The translations under genes and the position numbers were made by a program. A DNA stretch of 48,725 nt from Mariniblastus sp. (lineage in GTDB: Bacteria > Planctomycetota > Planctomycetia > Pirellulales > Pirellulaceae): positions 1 through 48,725 of the forward strand of contig JABACA010000003.1 of NCBI GenBank assembly GCA_014237975.1, given 5' to 3'. Below, one piece after another: positions 26,701 through 36,371 of the stretch; positions within the stretch are counted from its first letter, which is position 1; each line of letters opens with the position of its first letter. Below the pieces are notes generated by a model, which made no database searches, was not told where the DNA came from, and worked only from the letters and a program-made list of their open reading frames with translations.

Positions 26701-27873
26701 ATGATACAAAATAATTTCGGACAAGATGTTGAATTTCTGAAGAAGTACGTCGAAACGATCGTGCTGACCAATGGTCAGGGCGGACAAGTTGCCGTCGTCC
26801 CCGACTATCAGGGACGGACCATGACCTGTACCGCAAACAATGATCTGGGTAACAGCTACGGCTGGATCAACTATGACCTGATCGCCAGTGGGCAACGCGA
26901 TCCGGTGGTGAATTTATATGGTGGCGAAGATCGTTTCTGGATCAGCCCCGAGGGGGGGCAATTCTCCCTGTTTTTTGATCCGGGTGACCCAATGGACCTG
27001 GCTCACTGGAGGACTCCCGCCCTGATCGATACGGAACCTTTTGATGTGGTCGCGCAGGACGAATCCAGCGTTGCTTTTCAAAAACGGGGACAGATGACAA
27101 ATTACAGTCGATTTACATTCGACATGCAGTTCGATCGCAAGGTCATGGTACCCGACCCGGCCTCTGCGGCCGCCCGGTTTTCGATCAACCTCGACGGCCT
27201 CCGCGCGGTGGCCCACGAAAGTCATAACCGGTTAACCAACGTGGGAGACCAGGACTGGAAACCGGAAACCGGTTTGATCGGGATCTGGGTGCTTTGCATG
27301 AACGCGCCTTCGCCGCGAGCCACCGTGGTGATACCGTATCAAACGGGTTCCGATGCGGAGCGGGGACCGATCGTCAATGCAGATTATTTCGGAAAACTGG
27401 GAGCGGATCGACTGCAGGTCGATGACTCCAGGGGCCTGATCTATTTTCTCGGGGATGGCCTGTTTCGCAGTAAGCTGGGTCTGCAACTCGGCCGCGTCAA
27501 ATCGACGATGGGCAGTTGGGACCCCGTTCGGCAGGCACTTTCGATCGTCGACTTCAATCTGCCGGCCGAAGCACCAACCGGTTACACGAATAACCTCTGG
27601 GAAATTCAGGACAATCCTTTCGCAGGAGACGTGATCAACAGTTACAATGACGGTCCCAATGAAACGGGTGGCATGCTCGGTCCTTTTTTTGAACTGGAAA
27701 CCATCAGTCCGGCACTCGCCTTGAAGCCGGGCGAAGGCTACACGCATCTGCACCGGACACTCCGCCTGGAAGGAGATCCAGATGCACTGAACCGGGCTGC
27801 CGAAACCGTGTTCGGTGTTAGCCTGAAAGAAATCGAAACCAAGTTTGGAGAGTCAGCAGGGAACCATGAATAA
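26701..27873 (+). CDS. DUF6786-like protein, first gene of the sulfatase operon
   Basis: A 390-residue protein without a signal peptide. It shows the pattern I associate with DUF6786: VNLYGGEDRFWISPEGGQFSLFFDPG, HWRTPALIDTEPFDVV, SVAFQKRG and AVAHESHNRLTN, then a beta-rich body ending ALALKPGEGYTHLHRTLRLEG. The fold looks like an all-beta sugar-binding or mutarotase-like domain, but this is a guess. AGGTGA lies about 8 bases ahead of the ATG. Its last 8 bases overlap the start of the sulfatase gene, so the two are translationally coupled. The role is presumably in carbohydrate metabolism, from context only. Absence of export contrasts with the two secreted partners. Confidence 0.65.
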   Translation: MIQNNFGQDVEFLKKYVETIVLTNGQGGQVAVVPDYQGRTMTCTANNDLGNSYGWINYDLIASGQRDPVVNLYGGEDRFWISPEGGQFSLFFDPGDPMDLAHWRTPALIDTEPFDVVAQDESSVAFQKRGQMTNYSRFTFDMQFDRKVMVPDPASAAARFSINLDGLRAVAHESHNRLTNVGDQDWKPETGLIGIWVLCMNAPSPRATVVIPYQTGSDAERGPIVNADYFGKLGADRLQVDDSRGLIYFLGDGLFRSKLGLQLGRVKSTMGSWDPVRQALSIVDFNLPAEAPTGYTNNLWEIQDNPFAGDVINSYNDGPNETGGMLGPFFELETISPALALKPGEGYTHLHRTLRLEGDPDALNRAAETVFGVSLKEIETKFGESAGNHE

Positions 27874-29473
27874 ATTTTCTTTTTGTAAATTCTGGATGTT
27901 TCAGACGGCCCTCATGCTGACTCTCGTTGTCCCCACAACGAACAACATCAGGGCTGCCGATCCGGATAACCAGCGTTCCTTTAAAAAACCGAACGTGGTT
28001 TTCATCCTGGCCGATGACCTGGGATGGCGCGACCTGAGTAACGAAGGCAGTACATTCTACGAAAGCCCCCATATCGACCGGATCGCCCATGAAGGGATGA
28101 AATTCACCCGTGGCTATGCCGCCTGCCAGGTATGCAGTCCCAGCCGCGCCGCCATCATGACGGGAAAAGCTCCCGCCCGGGTCAAGATCACCGACTATAT
28201 TGGCGCCCCCGGTGGCACCCAATGGAAGCGGAACACCAAGTTATTACCGGCCCAGTACCAACGCCATTTGGCCCACGAGGAAGTCAGCCTGGCGGAAGCA
28301 TTTAAAGAAGCGGGCTACGTTACCTTTTTTGCCGGCAAATGGCACCTGGGAGATAAGGGTTCGTTTCCCGAGGATCACGGCTTTGACTTTAACGTGGGCG
28401 GCCATCATCGTGGCACGCCTCCCGGCGGCTATTTCTCACCTTATAACAATCCGAAACTGAAAGACGGACCGGAGGGTGAGCTGTTGCCATTGCGACTGGG
28501 GCAGGAAACGGCCAATTTCATCCGTCAACATCGGGACCAGCCGTTTTTTGCTTTCCTCTCTTTCTATTCCGTGCACGGCCCGATTCAATCGACCGAAGCA
28601 CTCTGGAAAAAATATCGGGAAAAAGCCAGCCAGCAAACACCACCGGACCACCGTTTCATCGTCGATCGTACCTCACCCGTCCGACAGGTTCAGGATCACC
28701 CCTTGTACGCCGGGATGGTCGAATCGATGGACGACGCCGTCGGCCTGGTTCTGGATACGCTGGACGAATTAAAACTGGCTGACAACACGATCGTCGTATT
28801 CACCTCGGACAATGGAGGAGTCTCGGCAGGCGACGGGAAAGCGACCAGCAATTTGCCGCTGCGTGGTGGCAAAGGTCGGCAGTGGGAAGGTGGCATTCGG
28901 GAGCCATACTATATCAAGTGGCCGGGAGTCGTCGCTGCCGGATCAACCTGCTCCACCCCGGTCATTGGAATGGACTTCTATCCAACGTTGTTGGAAATGG
29001 CGGAACTGCCGATGCGGCCCGACCAACATGTCGATGGTACCAGCCTGGTTCCTCTGCTCAGGGGACAGTCGCTACCAACCAGATCGCTTTACTGGCACTA
29101 CCCACACTATGGCAACCAGGGGGGGGAACCGTCGGCCATCATCCAACAGGGTGATTGGAAATTGATCCAGTACTTTGAAGATGGCCGTCGCGAGTTGTAT
29201 CACATCACAGAGGATTTGGGCGAACAGGACAATCGGGTCGAGCAACAACCGGAGCGGGCTCAACGGATGGCCAACCAACTCCGCCAATGGCAACAGAGTG
29301 TGGATGCGACCATGCCCACCTCGAACCCTAATTTTGATGCGGCAAAATACGCAACGCAACAAATCAACACGCGAGAAAAAACCTTGCCCAGTCTTGAAAG
29401 ACAGGCAGCCAGTTTCCTCAAGCCAGATTACAAGCCAGGCAATGGCTGGCTTTGGAAAAGGCGGAAAAAGTAA
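27866..29473 (+). CDS. Secreted formylglycine-dependent sulfatase (second)
   Basis: A 535-residue sulfatase that overlaps the preceding gene by 8 bases. The ATG at 27866 has AGGG about 6 bases upstream and starts a signal peptide (FCKFWMFQTALMLTLVVPTT). The core has NVVFILADDLGWRDLS, the activation motif CSPSR with Cys90 (CQVCSPSRAAIMTGK), FFAGKWHLGD, HGFDFNVGGHHRG, PFFAFLSFYSVHGPI, FTSDNGG and GGIREPYYIKWPG, and ends with a hydrophilic tail. It differs clearly from the sulfatase at 21226. The product would act in the periplasm or outside the cell on sulfated sugars. The overlap with the DUF6786-like gene and the following DUF1080-ThuA gene suggest a common catabolic task. Confidence 0.93.
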   Translation: MNKFSFCKFWMFQTALMLTLVVPTTNNIRAADPDNQRSFKKPNVVFILADDLGWRDLSNEGSTFYESPHIDRIAHEGMKFTRGYAACQVCSPSRAAIMTGKAPARVKITDYIGAPGGTQWKRNTKLLPAQYQRHLAHEEVSLAEAFKEAGYVTFFAGKWHLGDKGSFPEDHGFDFNVGGHHRGTPPGGYFSPYNNPKLKDGPEGELLPLRLGQETANFIRQHRDQPFFAFLSFYSVHGPIQSTEALWKKYREKASQQTPPDHRFIVDRTSPVRQVQDHPLYAGMVESMDDAVGLVLDTLDELKLADNTIVVFTSDNGGVSAGDGKATSNLPLRGGKGRQWEGGIREPYYIKWPGVVAAGSTCSTPVIGMDFYPTLLEMAELPMRPDQHVDGTSLVPLLRGQSLPTRSLYWHYPHYGNQGGEPSAIIQQGDWKLIQYFEDGRRELYHITEDLGEQDNRVEQQPERAQRMANQLRQWQQSVDATMPTSNPNFDAAKYATQQINTREKTLPSLERQAASFLKPDYKPGNGWLWKRRKK

Positions 29474-29492
29474 ACCCGTGGTTGCGGTTTAC
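29470..29492. terminator. Hairpin at the sulfatase stop codon
   Basis: Perfect 7-bp inverted repeat GTAAACC / GGTTTAC overlapping the TAA stop, followed by CCATTTTA, a weak T-tract. It may be an inefficient terminator or a stabilising hairpin between the sulfatase and the DUF1080-ThuA gene. Confidence 0.4.
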
Positions 29493-29554
29493 CCATTTTA
29501 AGTAGAAGCTCAATAGATCGATTCCAGACTGTTTAACTTACCTGAGACCCAATC

Positions 29555-31132
29555 ATGAAACTCACATTCACGTTAACGAGCCTCGTTTGTCTACTCGTCA
29601 CCGCATCGATGTCATTCGCGCAGGAGACGGAATTCAAGTCCATTTTTGACGGGAAATCACTCGATGGCTGGCGAGGCGATACCGAGGTATGGCGAGTCGA
29701 AGATGGGGCGATCGTCGGGGAAACAACCGCCGATAAGACGATCAAACAAAACATGTTCCTGGTCTGGGACGAGGGTGAGCTGGACGACTTTGTATTGCGA
29801 CTCAAGTTTCGAATTTCCGGGACTGACCGGGCCAACAGCGGCATCCAGGTCCGCAGCTCTCAGGCCGAAAATGGAGCGATGGCTGGCTACCAGGCCGACA
29901 TCGATCGCAGCGGAAAGTTCATCGGTATCGTTTACGATGAACGGACCGGCCGAGGGATTCTGGCCCAGCGCGGGCAGAAAGCGACCATCGACAAGGAGGG
30001 CAAGAAGAAGAACGAAGCGATCGGCAAGGCTGATGAACTGCTGACCCATATCAACATGGATGATTGGAACGAATACGTGGTTACTGCCAAGGGGAATGAA
30101 ATCACGACCCAGATCAATGGCAAAACGATGTCACAGGTGATCGATGATCAACCCGATCATTTTGACCGCAAGGGACTGCTTGGTCTGCAGCTGCACGTCG
30201 GTCCACCGATGAAGATCGAATTCAAGGATATTGAACTGAAACGATTGCCGCTGGCAAACGAGCAGAAAAAAGTCGTTTTCATTGCTGGCAAGCCAAGTCA
30301 TGGACGGGGTCAGCACGAGCATAACGCTGGCTGCCTGCTGATGGCCGAGTGCCTGGACCAAGCGGCCAGCAAGGGCGAACTGCCGGTCGTCACCAAGGTC
30401 TATCAAAACGGGTGGCCGGATGATCCCACCGCCCTCGACAACGCGGATACCGTCGTCGTTTACTGCGATGGAGGCGGGCGGCATTACCTGCATGCCCATG
30501 GTGAAGAATTTGAAGAGATCATGCGAAAAGGGGTTGGCCTGGTTTGCATCCATTACGGAGTCGAAGTGCCCAAGGGAATGTCGGGCCAACGGTTCCTGCA
30601 ATGGATTGGCGGTTACTTCGAAACGGACTGGTCGGTCAACCCGCACTGGGTTGCCAAATTCGAATCGCTACCGAAGCATCCCGTTACCCAGGGCGTCCAA
30701 CCTTTTGAAATCAACGACGAGTGGTACTACCACATGCGTTTTTCACCTGAAATGAGTCGCGTTACCCCGATCCTGTCAGCCCTGCCAAGCGCCGATACGC
30801 TAAAACGCAAAGACGGCCCCCACAGTGGCAACCCGGCTGTTCGCAAGGCGGTACTGGAGGATAAACAGCCCCAACATCTGGCTTGGGCGTTTGTTCGTGG
30901 AGATGGGGTTGGCCGCGGTTTCGGTTTCACCGGGGGTCATTTCCACAGCAACTGGCAAAACGATGACTTCAGGAAACTCGTGCTCAATGCGATCGTCTGG
31001 TCTGCCAAAGTCGATGTGCCGGGCAACGGAGTTGCGTCCCAAACCCCGTCGGACGAGGCAATGGAAAATAATCAGGACACTCCGAAACGGGCTCCAAAAA
31101 AGAACGCCAACCCAAAGAAACAAAAAAAGTAA
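29555..31132 (+). CDS. Secreted fusion of DUF1080 (3-keto-disaccharide hydrolase) and ThuA-like domains
   Basis: A 525-residue exported protein. Signal peptide residues 1-22 (LTSLVCLLVTASMSFA). Residues about 27-230 are a DUF1080 lectin-like domain (FKSIFDGKSLDGWRGD, WRVEDGAIVGET, DFVLRLKFRISG, NSGIQVRS, WNEYVVTAKGNEI, GLLGLQLHVGPPMKIEFKDIELK), a family that includes 3-keto-glycoside hydrolases. Residues about 237-485 are a ThuA-like glutamine-amidotransferase fold (KVVFIAGKPSHGRGQHEHNAG, VVVYCDGGGRH, GVGLVCIHYGVE, GGYFETDW, HPVTQGVQPFEINDEWYYHMRF, FGFTGGHFHSNWQNDDFRKLVLNAIVW). The C-terminus is a Lys/Asn/Pro-rich tail. It starts 81 bases after the sulfatase stop. A role in oxidised-disaccharide breakdown is inferred from domains. 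Confidence 0.87.
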   Translation: MKLTFTLTSLVCLLVTASMSFAQETEFKSIFDGKSLDGWRGDTEVWRVEDGAIVGETTADKTIKQNMFLVWDEGELDDFVLRLKFRISGTDRANSGIQVRSSQAENGAMAGYQADIDRSGKFIGIVYDERTGRGILAQRGQKATIDKEGKKKNEAIGKADELLTHINMDDWNEYVVTAKGNEITTQINGKTMSQVIDDQPDHFDRKGLLGLQLHVGPPMKIEFKDIELKRLPLANEQKKVVFIAGKPSHGRGQHEHNAGCLLMAECLDQAASKGELPVVTKVYQNGWPDDPTALDNADTVVVYCDGGGRHYLHAHGEEFEEIMRKGVGLVCIHYGVEVPKGMSGQRFLQWIGGYFETDWSVNPHWVAKFESLPKHPVTQGVQPFEINDEWYYHMRFSPEMSRVTPILSALPSADTLKRKDGPHSGNPAVRKAVLEDKQPQHLAWAFVRGDGVGRGFGFTGGHFHSNWQNDDFRKLVLNAIVWSAKVDVPGNGVASQTPSDEAMENNQDTPKRAPKKNANPKKQKK

Positions 31133-31314
31133 GCGGAACGGGTGAACTTCATACGGCCATCGACAATGAATGGAACCGCGCGGCACTTGGAATTCGATCT
31201 CAAGGGCCAGGTTGAGTCCCGCATGGTAGAACGGCCATATGCCAACGCTCTTTTAGTTCACCAGGGACCGTACTGGCCAAGCACCCCTCACCTGTCGTGT
31301 TCACGGGAGTAACC

Positions 31315-31845
31315 ATGCCGATCGAAGTTGGCTTGATCTCTGACACCCATGGCTTTCTAGATCCACAGGTTGCCAAGGCATTTGCCGATGTCGATGAAAT
31401 TTGGCATGCGGGCGATTTTGGCGACCTGGAGGTAGCCACCCAGCTTGAACAGTTGAAACCACTTCGCGGGGTTTTCGGTAACATTGACGATTTGGAGATT
31501 CGCAATGAGTACCCGGAAGACAGCCAGTTTGAATGCGAAGGCGTTTCTGTCTGGATGACGCATATCGCCGGGCGGCCAGGTTTCTACCATTCACGTGTTC
31601 GAAAAAAACTGAAGAAGAGTCCGCCAGACGTGCTGATCTGTGGGCATTCCCATATTTGCCACGTCCAACGGGACAAGGACATTCAAGACATGCTGTACCT
31701 GAACCCGGGCGCCGCAGGTCACGCCGGTGCGCATGTTATGCGAACGTTGCTAAAGTTCCAGATTTTTGAGGGTCAGGTCCAGAATCTGCGCGTCATTGAG
31801 CTTGGCCCACGGGGCAGAATGTCGACCGGTTCTGGGCAATCCTAA
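31315..31845 (+). CDS. YfcE-type metallophosphoesterase
   Basis: A 176-residue cytosolic phosphoesterase of the YfcE / MJ0936 group, which hydrolyses phosphodiesters with two metal ions. The metal-ligand motifs are in order: SDTHG (residues 9-13), HAGDFGD, GNIDD, WMTHIAG and CGHSHICHVQ; the usual product-end NPGAAGHAG is also present. The ATG at 31315 is chosen because GGGAG lies 6 bases upstream and the protein begins PIEVGLISDTHG; the GTG at 31297 would add six residues. The normal size of the group is about 180. The physiological substrate is unknown. It converges on the large orphan gene. Confidence 0.88.
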   Translation: MPIEVGLISDTHGFLDPQVAKAFADVDEIWHAGDFGDLEVATQLEQLKPLRGVFGNIDDLEIRNEYPEDSQFECEGVSVWMTHIAGRPGFYHSRVRKKLKKSPPDVLICGHSHICHVQRDKDIQDMLYLNPGAAGHAGAHVMRTLLKFQIFEGQVQNLRVIELGPRGRMSTGSGQS

Positions 31846-31888
31846 TACTCTTGCATGAAACACATTACTGTCCGAAACAGGCTCACCG

Positions 31889-34800
31889 CTAACTGTCGGA
31901 GGATTGCTGGCGACGCGGCAGGCCTTCCAACTGCTCACGAAGCCGGGCGATCGGTGTGCGTATTGGCTCCACCAGATTCCCTTCTTCTGATTGGGCCCGC
32001 AGACGAAGTGGTAAACGATGTTTTTGGACTTCACTTTCGAGTGCCGCCAACCAGGATGGCAAATCCACCCCAACACCGACGGTCGCCCTGCAGAACGCAT
32101 GGGACTCATGCTGAAGTAAGTCAAAGGCGCGTTGACTTTTGCGCGAGCCCGAATCCTGCATCGCCGGTCCCACCAGAGATCGTAGCCGGTCAATCTGCAT
32201 TGGCTGTGAAAAACGCTCCTCCAGTCGTCGGCCGACCGTATCCAATTGAATCGAGTAATTACGGCGCATCTCCTCCAGGCGGTCCAAGAACTTTTGCGCC
32301 TCGGGACCGACTCGTTCGGTCAAGGATCTGCGCCACATGCGGGCCACCGAGTTTTCACCGAAGCGAACCAGGATCTCATGTCCCCAAACGACCGGTTTCA
32401 GATTCCAGCAGACCCGGTCATAACGACCACGCAGACGCAGGAAATCAAGAAAAATATAGACCTGTTCACCTCGATCCGATTGGGTAGTGGTTGAATTGTA
32501 ATCCCGGTATTCATTGTAATTCTCGTAGACCGCCTCCAACACAAGAGTCAAACAGTTGACTGCTTTTTCCATCGGCAATGCGGTACCCAATTCGTCCATG
32601 ATCCTCAAATCCAAAGGCACGGCCGCATCACGCACATTCTCAAACCAGACATTGGCGCCTTGATGCAATATCGAACGAATACTGGACAAATTCAGAAAAT
32701 CCTGGGTAAACAACCCCTCCCCATAACATTTAATAAACTCGACCAAATGATTCCATGATTCTTTATCGTTGACTTTCTCGAGCACGGTCAGCCGCAGCGT
32801 TTTGCTGTGGCTCAACCACATGATCAACATCGACTCTGTCAGCATTTCGACACAATCAAACAAAGCCGATTCGGCTTCCTGACTGGCGTCGGATTCCGAT
32901 CTCCCCTCAGCGATCAGTTGTTGTTCAAAGTCCTTGGTGGCCCGAACGAGGCATTTGACCGACGATGTATAGGCAATTTGAAACAGGTCATCAAATTCCG
33001 TGACAGCGCCGCGAGCGATCTTGTGATTGCGTTCCATTGCCAACGCGGTACCCGCCAACTCATGCGTCTCGGCGATCAATCCCAGGCGGGGCAAACTTGC
33101 CAGCAGGTCATGCAACGAAGATTGCAGTCCCCTGGCCTTTAAGATGCGCTCCGGCTGGCCCCCTTTACTCAACGGAACGTACAACAGCATGCGATCCCCA
33201 AGGTAATCGATCAAGTCGGGAAAATAATCCCGCACCGCTTGTGCATCACTCAACAAGATGGCCGCGAAAAGAGTGATCACCGGGGAGCCATTGATTTCCG
33301 AATCTACCTGGTCAAGGGGTTTATCGTCGATCAGGTAATCGATCGATGCACCGACAGCCGATAGCATTCGCAACGCGTTTTCCGTTTCGACGCAGCTGTT
33401 CATGATCCGTTCGAGTAAGGTCTCCTTGTACAACCGGTGTTTGTCGTAAGCAGCCATCGAATCCTGGTCGACCCCCGATTTTGGCAGGCGGTACTTGTAG
33501 ACCGTTTGCAGCAAATCCATCAGCCCGGTGCGATTACAGGATGCCTGCTCGATCCACTGGCTTACGATGGCTCGACGTTTCCTGAGCTGCGACTCAATCT
33601 TGTCGTCGACCTGTTGGCGCGACCGTGTAGGCAAAGGAACGGTCGCTGCGATTCGCCAAAATCCGGCTAGTGTCGCCAAGAACTCCAGTCGATCGTTGAC
33701 CCGGTCCGTCTCGGCCTCCAGTTCCTCGTCATGACTGGAATCCGGATCAAAAATGGGACCATCGATCCCATCGTCCGTGGAATCGACGTAGGTCACGTCT
33801 TCATAGGCAGCTTGATAAATCGCAACTTCCGGATCATCGTCATCATCAAATTCTTCAAGTTCCATCTCCTGCTGGGTTGCGGCCGATCGATCCGAGCCAG
33901 CCTGTCTCCCAATTTCAAACCCCGGAACTTGCCAGTAATGGTCCGCGTTGACCTCGATGAAGTCGTAAAATTTTTGGATGCGTTTCCAGATCGCCTCGCG
34001 CTGCTCACAATCAGCTTCATCCAGCAGGTCTCTCTGTTCTGAAATCCATCTCCACAACAGATTGTGAAACGAGCTGTCTCCCTGCTGCAATCGAATGTGA
34101 TCTGCCTGGCTTAACCAATGCACCATTAAGGCGGTCGCGGTTTTATAATCGGCGCGTTGCATCAAGGCATCAATGACCAGCGCGTAAGCCTTGGGAGAGT
34201 CAAAGATGGCAGCATATTGACCCCAGAACTGAATGTTCCCCGTTTCCGCACCCCCTTTGTGCCACAGGTTGAGCGCGTTGGCAACGTGCTCTGCCGCCTG
34301 GAAAATGTCCTGGGGATCCACCGCATCAACCGCCATCACCTGATGGGTCGCGTATTTCTGCCACCAGTCAACGATCCCCAAAAACTCTTGTCGTATTTCC
34401 TCGCACATCCCAAGATCATCAATCGCCGCCGCTTCGCTCCACAATTTCGAATGCAGACCTAAAATGCGTTCCACCAGTTCGACCAGTTCGTAGGCGCGAT
34501 GGTCAGGGACGGTATTTTCGTTGGCAGGAAACAGGCTGAAGTTGGCATCGAATCCAAGAATGTTCCAAGGATCTACCACGGCTCCGCATTCAACTCCCCG
34601 TTGCAACAGCGAGATGATACGAGGGACCTGATCAAATGCACTTCGCAGCTCACCGTTATTGATACGCTGGTTGGCGCTGCTCAACAGGCAATCAATTTGA
34701 CACAGAATGCGGGCCGAAGCGACGGGAACGACCTGGGACTGTTTTTCGGCAGCCTCGGAAAATCCCATTCTCGCAAAAATCGAAGCCAATCGGCAATTGA

Positions 34801-35938
34801 CCAGTTGCGAAGCCCGCAGCCGTGCCAAATTTTGGTTGAGATGCTGTCTTGCCCGTCCAAAGGGTTGGCGACTTGTTTCCGATTCGGCTCGTAAACGATC
34901 CTGATGGGACTGGGGTAAACGCCCCAGCAAATCGAGATAAAACTGATCTCGGTAGGCGGCAATCGCCGGCAACAATTTCGACAAAGTTGTATTGGAATCA
35001 AATGTATCTGGAGCGTTTCCACTGATCCCCGATGCCATCAGCATGGTTCCTGCCAAGACCGCTCCTGCCTCAACCACCAGTTCTTCTGCTGGAATATCTG
35101 GATTCAATTCTGCACCTTCGGCGCGCTCCAAAAGTGCATCCAAGGTAACCTGTTGCACAACGAAACGGTAATACAAACCCGAATTATCGACGCGATGCTC
35201 GTCCCATTGACCGAATTGATGGTTAGGACGCTTATTGATGGGATGATCAAAATCATAAGCCCGCGGATCAATCGCGAGAACTTGCAGGCGTTGCGGATCA
35301 AAATAGGCAGACCGGAGAATATCTGGATCTGATTGCCGAATGAAGTCGATTGCAATCTCGACAACCTGTTCATAGCGTCCATGAGCTGCACCGGCACCTG
35401 CCAAGTAAACAGGAATCGGGCAAACCCACTCGTGGGGATAGGCTTCAATTTTTTGAGATTCCAACGTCGCGACCTGTCGATGACCAATAAAATCATTCAG
35501 CTCCGACAGGGAACGCTTAACAACCGACGCTTGATCAACACTCTCTGTTCGATTCCTGAGAATGGCCTGCATGACCAAGCCGACAAAAAATGAATTAAAC
35601 AGTTGTTCATCCGGCTGGTGAAATAAAAGATCACCATGGTAATCACGATAGGCTTTGAGGAACTGGCAAGTTGCTTCCAAAACTTCCCGAGCCTGAGTAG
35701 CGTTTTGAAAATTCGAATCCGACTCGGCCAGTAAATCCACCGCCTGATTCAAAAACTCTACTACTCGAAATGCTGTCGAACCGGGGTTGGCGGACGCTTG
35801 GCAGACATCTTGTTCAGCAAAAACGGAATTCAGGTTCTTCATGAATTGATCATCTGGAACTCCTGATGAAAAATTCAGGTAACCGAGAACCTGTTCGGCA
35901 AATCGAGGATTTGGCGTTTCGGAATTCAGGGAACCCAT
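31889..35938 (-). CDS. Unrecognised 1349-residue protein
   Basis: I recognise no family. The ATG at 35938 has AGG 9 bases upstream; a TTG at 35980 would add 14 residues. There is no signal peptide or membrane helix, so it should be cytosolic. It is mostly helical, with regularly spaced hydrophobic residues (VEFLNQAVDLLAES, LFNSFFVGLVMQAILRN, HLNQNLARLRASQLVNC), which suggests an alpha-solenoid scaffold; no clear TPR or HEAT consensus emerges. Residues about 690-760 are strongly acidic (FDDDDDPE, DSSHDEELEAETD), dividing the protein into two halves. The C-terminus is basic and Arg-rich. It is a single gene flanked by convergent and divergent genes, with no operon partner. Possible roles in large complexes are speculation. 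Confidence 0.75.
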   Translation of the reverse strand: MGSLNSETPNPRFAEQVLGYLNFSSGVPDDQFMKNLNSVFAEQDVCQASANPGSTAFRVVEFLNQAVDLLAESDSNFQNATQAREVLEATCQFLKAYRDYHGDLLFHQPDEQLFNSFFVGLVMQAILRNRTESVDQASVVKRSLSELNDFIGHRQVATLESQKIEAYPHEWVCPIPVYLAGAGAAHGRYEQVVEIAIDFIRQSDPDILRSAYFDPQRLQVLAIDPRAYDFDHPINKRPNHQFGQWDEHRVDNSGLYYRFVVQQVTLDALLERAEGAELNPDIPAEELVVEAGAVLAGTMLMASGISGNAPDTFDSNTTLSKLLPAIAAYRDQFYLDLLGRLPQSHQDRLRAESETSRQPFGRARQHLNQNLARLRASQLVNCRLASIFARMGFSEAAEKQSQVVPVASARILCQIDCLLSSANQRINNGELRSAFDQVPRIISLLQRGVECGAVVDPWNILGFDANFSLFPANENTVPDHRAYELVELVERILGLHSKLWSEAAAIDDLGMCEEIRQEFLGIVDWWQKYATHQVMAVDAVDPQDIFQAAEHVANALNLWHKGGAETGNIQFWGQYAAIFDSPKAYALVIDALMQRADYKTATALMVHWLSQADHIRLQQGDSSFHNLLWRWISEQRDLLDEADCEQREAIWKRIQKFYDFIEVNADHYWQVPGFEIGRQAGSDRSAATQQEMELEEFDDDDDPEVAIYQAAYEDVTYVDSTDDGIDGPIFDPDSSHDEELEAETDRVNDRLEFLATLAGFWRIAATVPLPTRSRQQVDDKIESQLRKRRAIVSQWIEQASCNRTGLMDLLQTVYKYRLPKSGVDQDSMAAYDKHRLYKETLLERIMNSCVETENALRMLSAVGASIDYLIDDKPLDQVDSEINGSPVITLFAAILLSDAQAVRDYFPDLIDYLGDRMLLYVPLSKGGQPERILKARGLQSSLHDLLASLPRLGLIAETHELAGTALAMERNHKIARGAVTEFDDLFQIAYTSSVKCLVRATKDFEQQLIAEGRSESDASQEAESALFDCVEMLTESMLIMWLSHSKTLRLTVLEKVNDKESWNHLVEFIKCYGEGLFTQDFLNLSSIRSILHQGANVWFENVRDAAVPLDLRIMDELGTALPMEKAVNCLTLVLEAVYENYNEYRDYNSTTTQSDRGEQVYIFLDFLRLRGRYDRVCWNLKPVVWGHEILVRFGENSVARMWRRSLTERVGPEAQKFLDRLEEMRRNYSIQLDTVGRRLEERFSQPMQIDRLRSLVGPAMQDSGSRKSQRAFDLLQHESHAFCRATVGVGVDLPSWLAALESEVQKHRLPLRLRAQSEEGNLVEPIRTPIARLREQLEGLPRRQQSSDS

Positions 35939-36371
35939 CGAATAAACCTGCCGAGTTGGGAAATCTGGCTGCCATCTCAAACTGACAACAACAAATGATG
36001 ATCAAGTTCGGCTTCACACTTTAACTCTCACATCTGAGCCATCGTAAAAACGCAAAGGAATTTGGTCTAGGCGGGACAAACGACAAGAATTAAACCTCAT
36101 CCGAGCGACAGGCCCGGGATCCCCCCGCCCCGGCCAGCCGAAACGTCGACCGAAACGGCGACCGAAACGTCGACTAACGGCGAATATGGCATCGCAAACT
36201 AACAGTCGTGCCAGATAACGGGCTGAATGGGGTTTTTCCGGATAAACGCATATTGGTTTTTCTGAGGCATCATCTATTTCCCGTGTAATTTCATGGGAAA
36301 CCTTGTCGATTTCTTGATAAAATAGGACGTTGTTGTTTACATGGTGCTCCGCCGTTGAGGAATTTCCGAAG
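35939..36371. other. Divergent intergenic region
   Basis: 433 bases between divergent genes, holding both promoters in principle. It contains three 12-bp tandem repeats (36139-36174, listed separately) and a G+C-rich stretch at 36110-36180 next to A+T-rich sequence. The 160-codon minus-strand frame at 36014-36496 overlaps the start of the propeller gene and encodes Arg/Phe/Gly repeats; I do not accept it as a gene. Confidence 0.4.
36139..36174. repeat. Three 12-bp tandem copies, cgaaacgtcgac type
   Basis: Copies 1 and 3 are identical (cgaaacgtcgac); copy 2 differs at one base (cgaaacggcgac). The CGTCGAC ends contain the palindrome GTCGAC. It lies in the upstream region of the propeller gene at 36372 and of the orphan gene. 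Confidence 0.9.
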
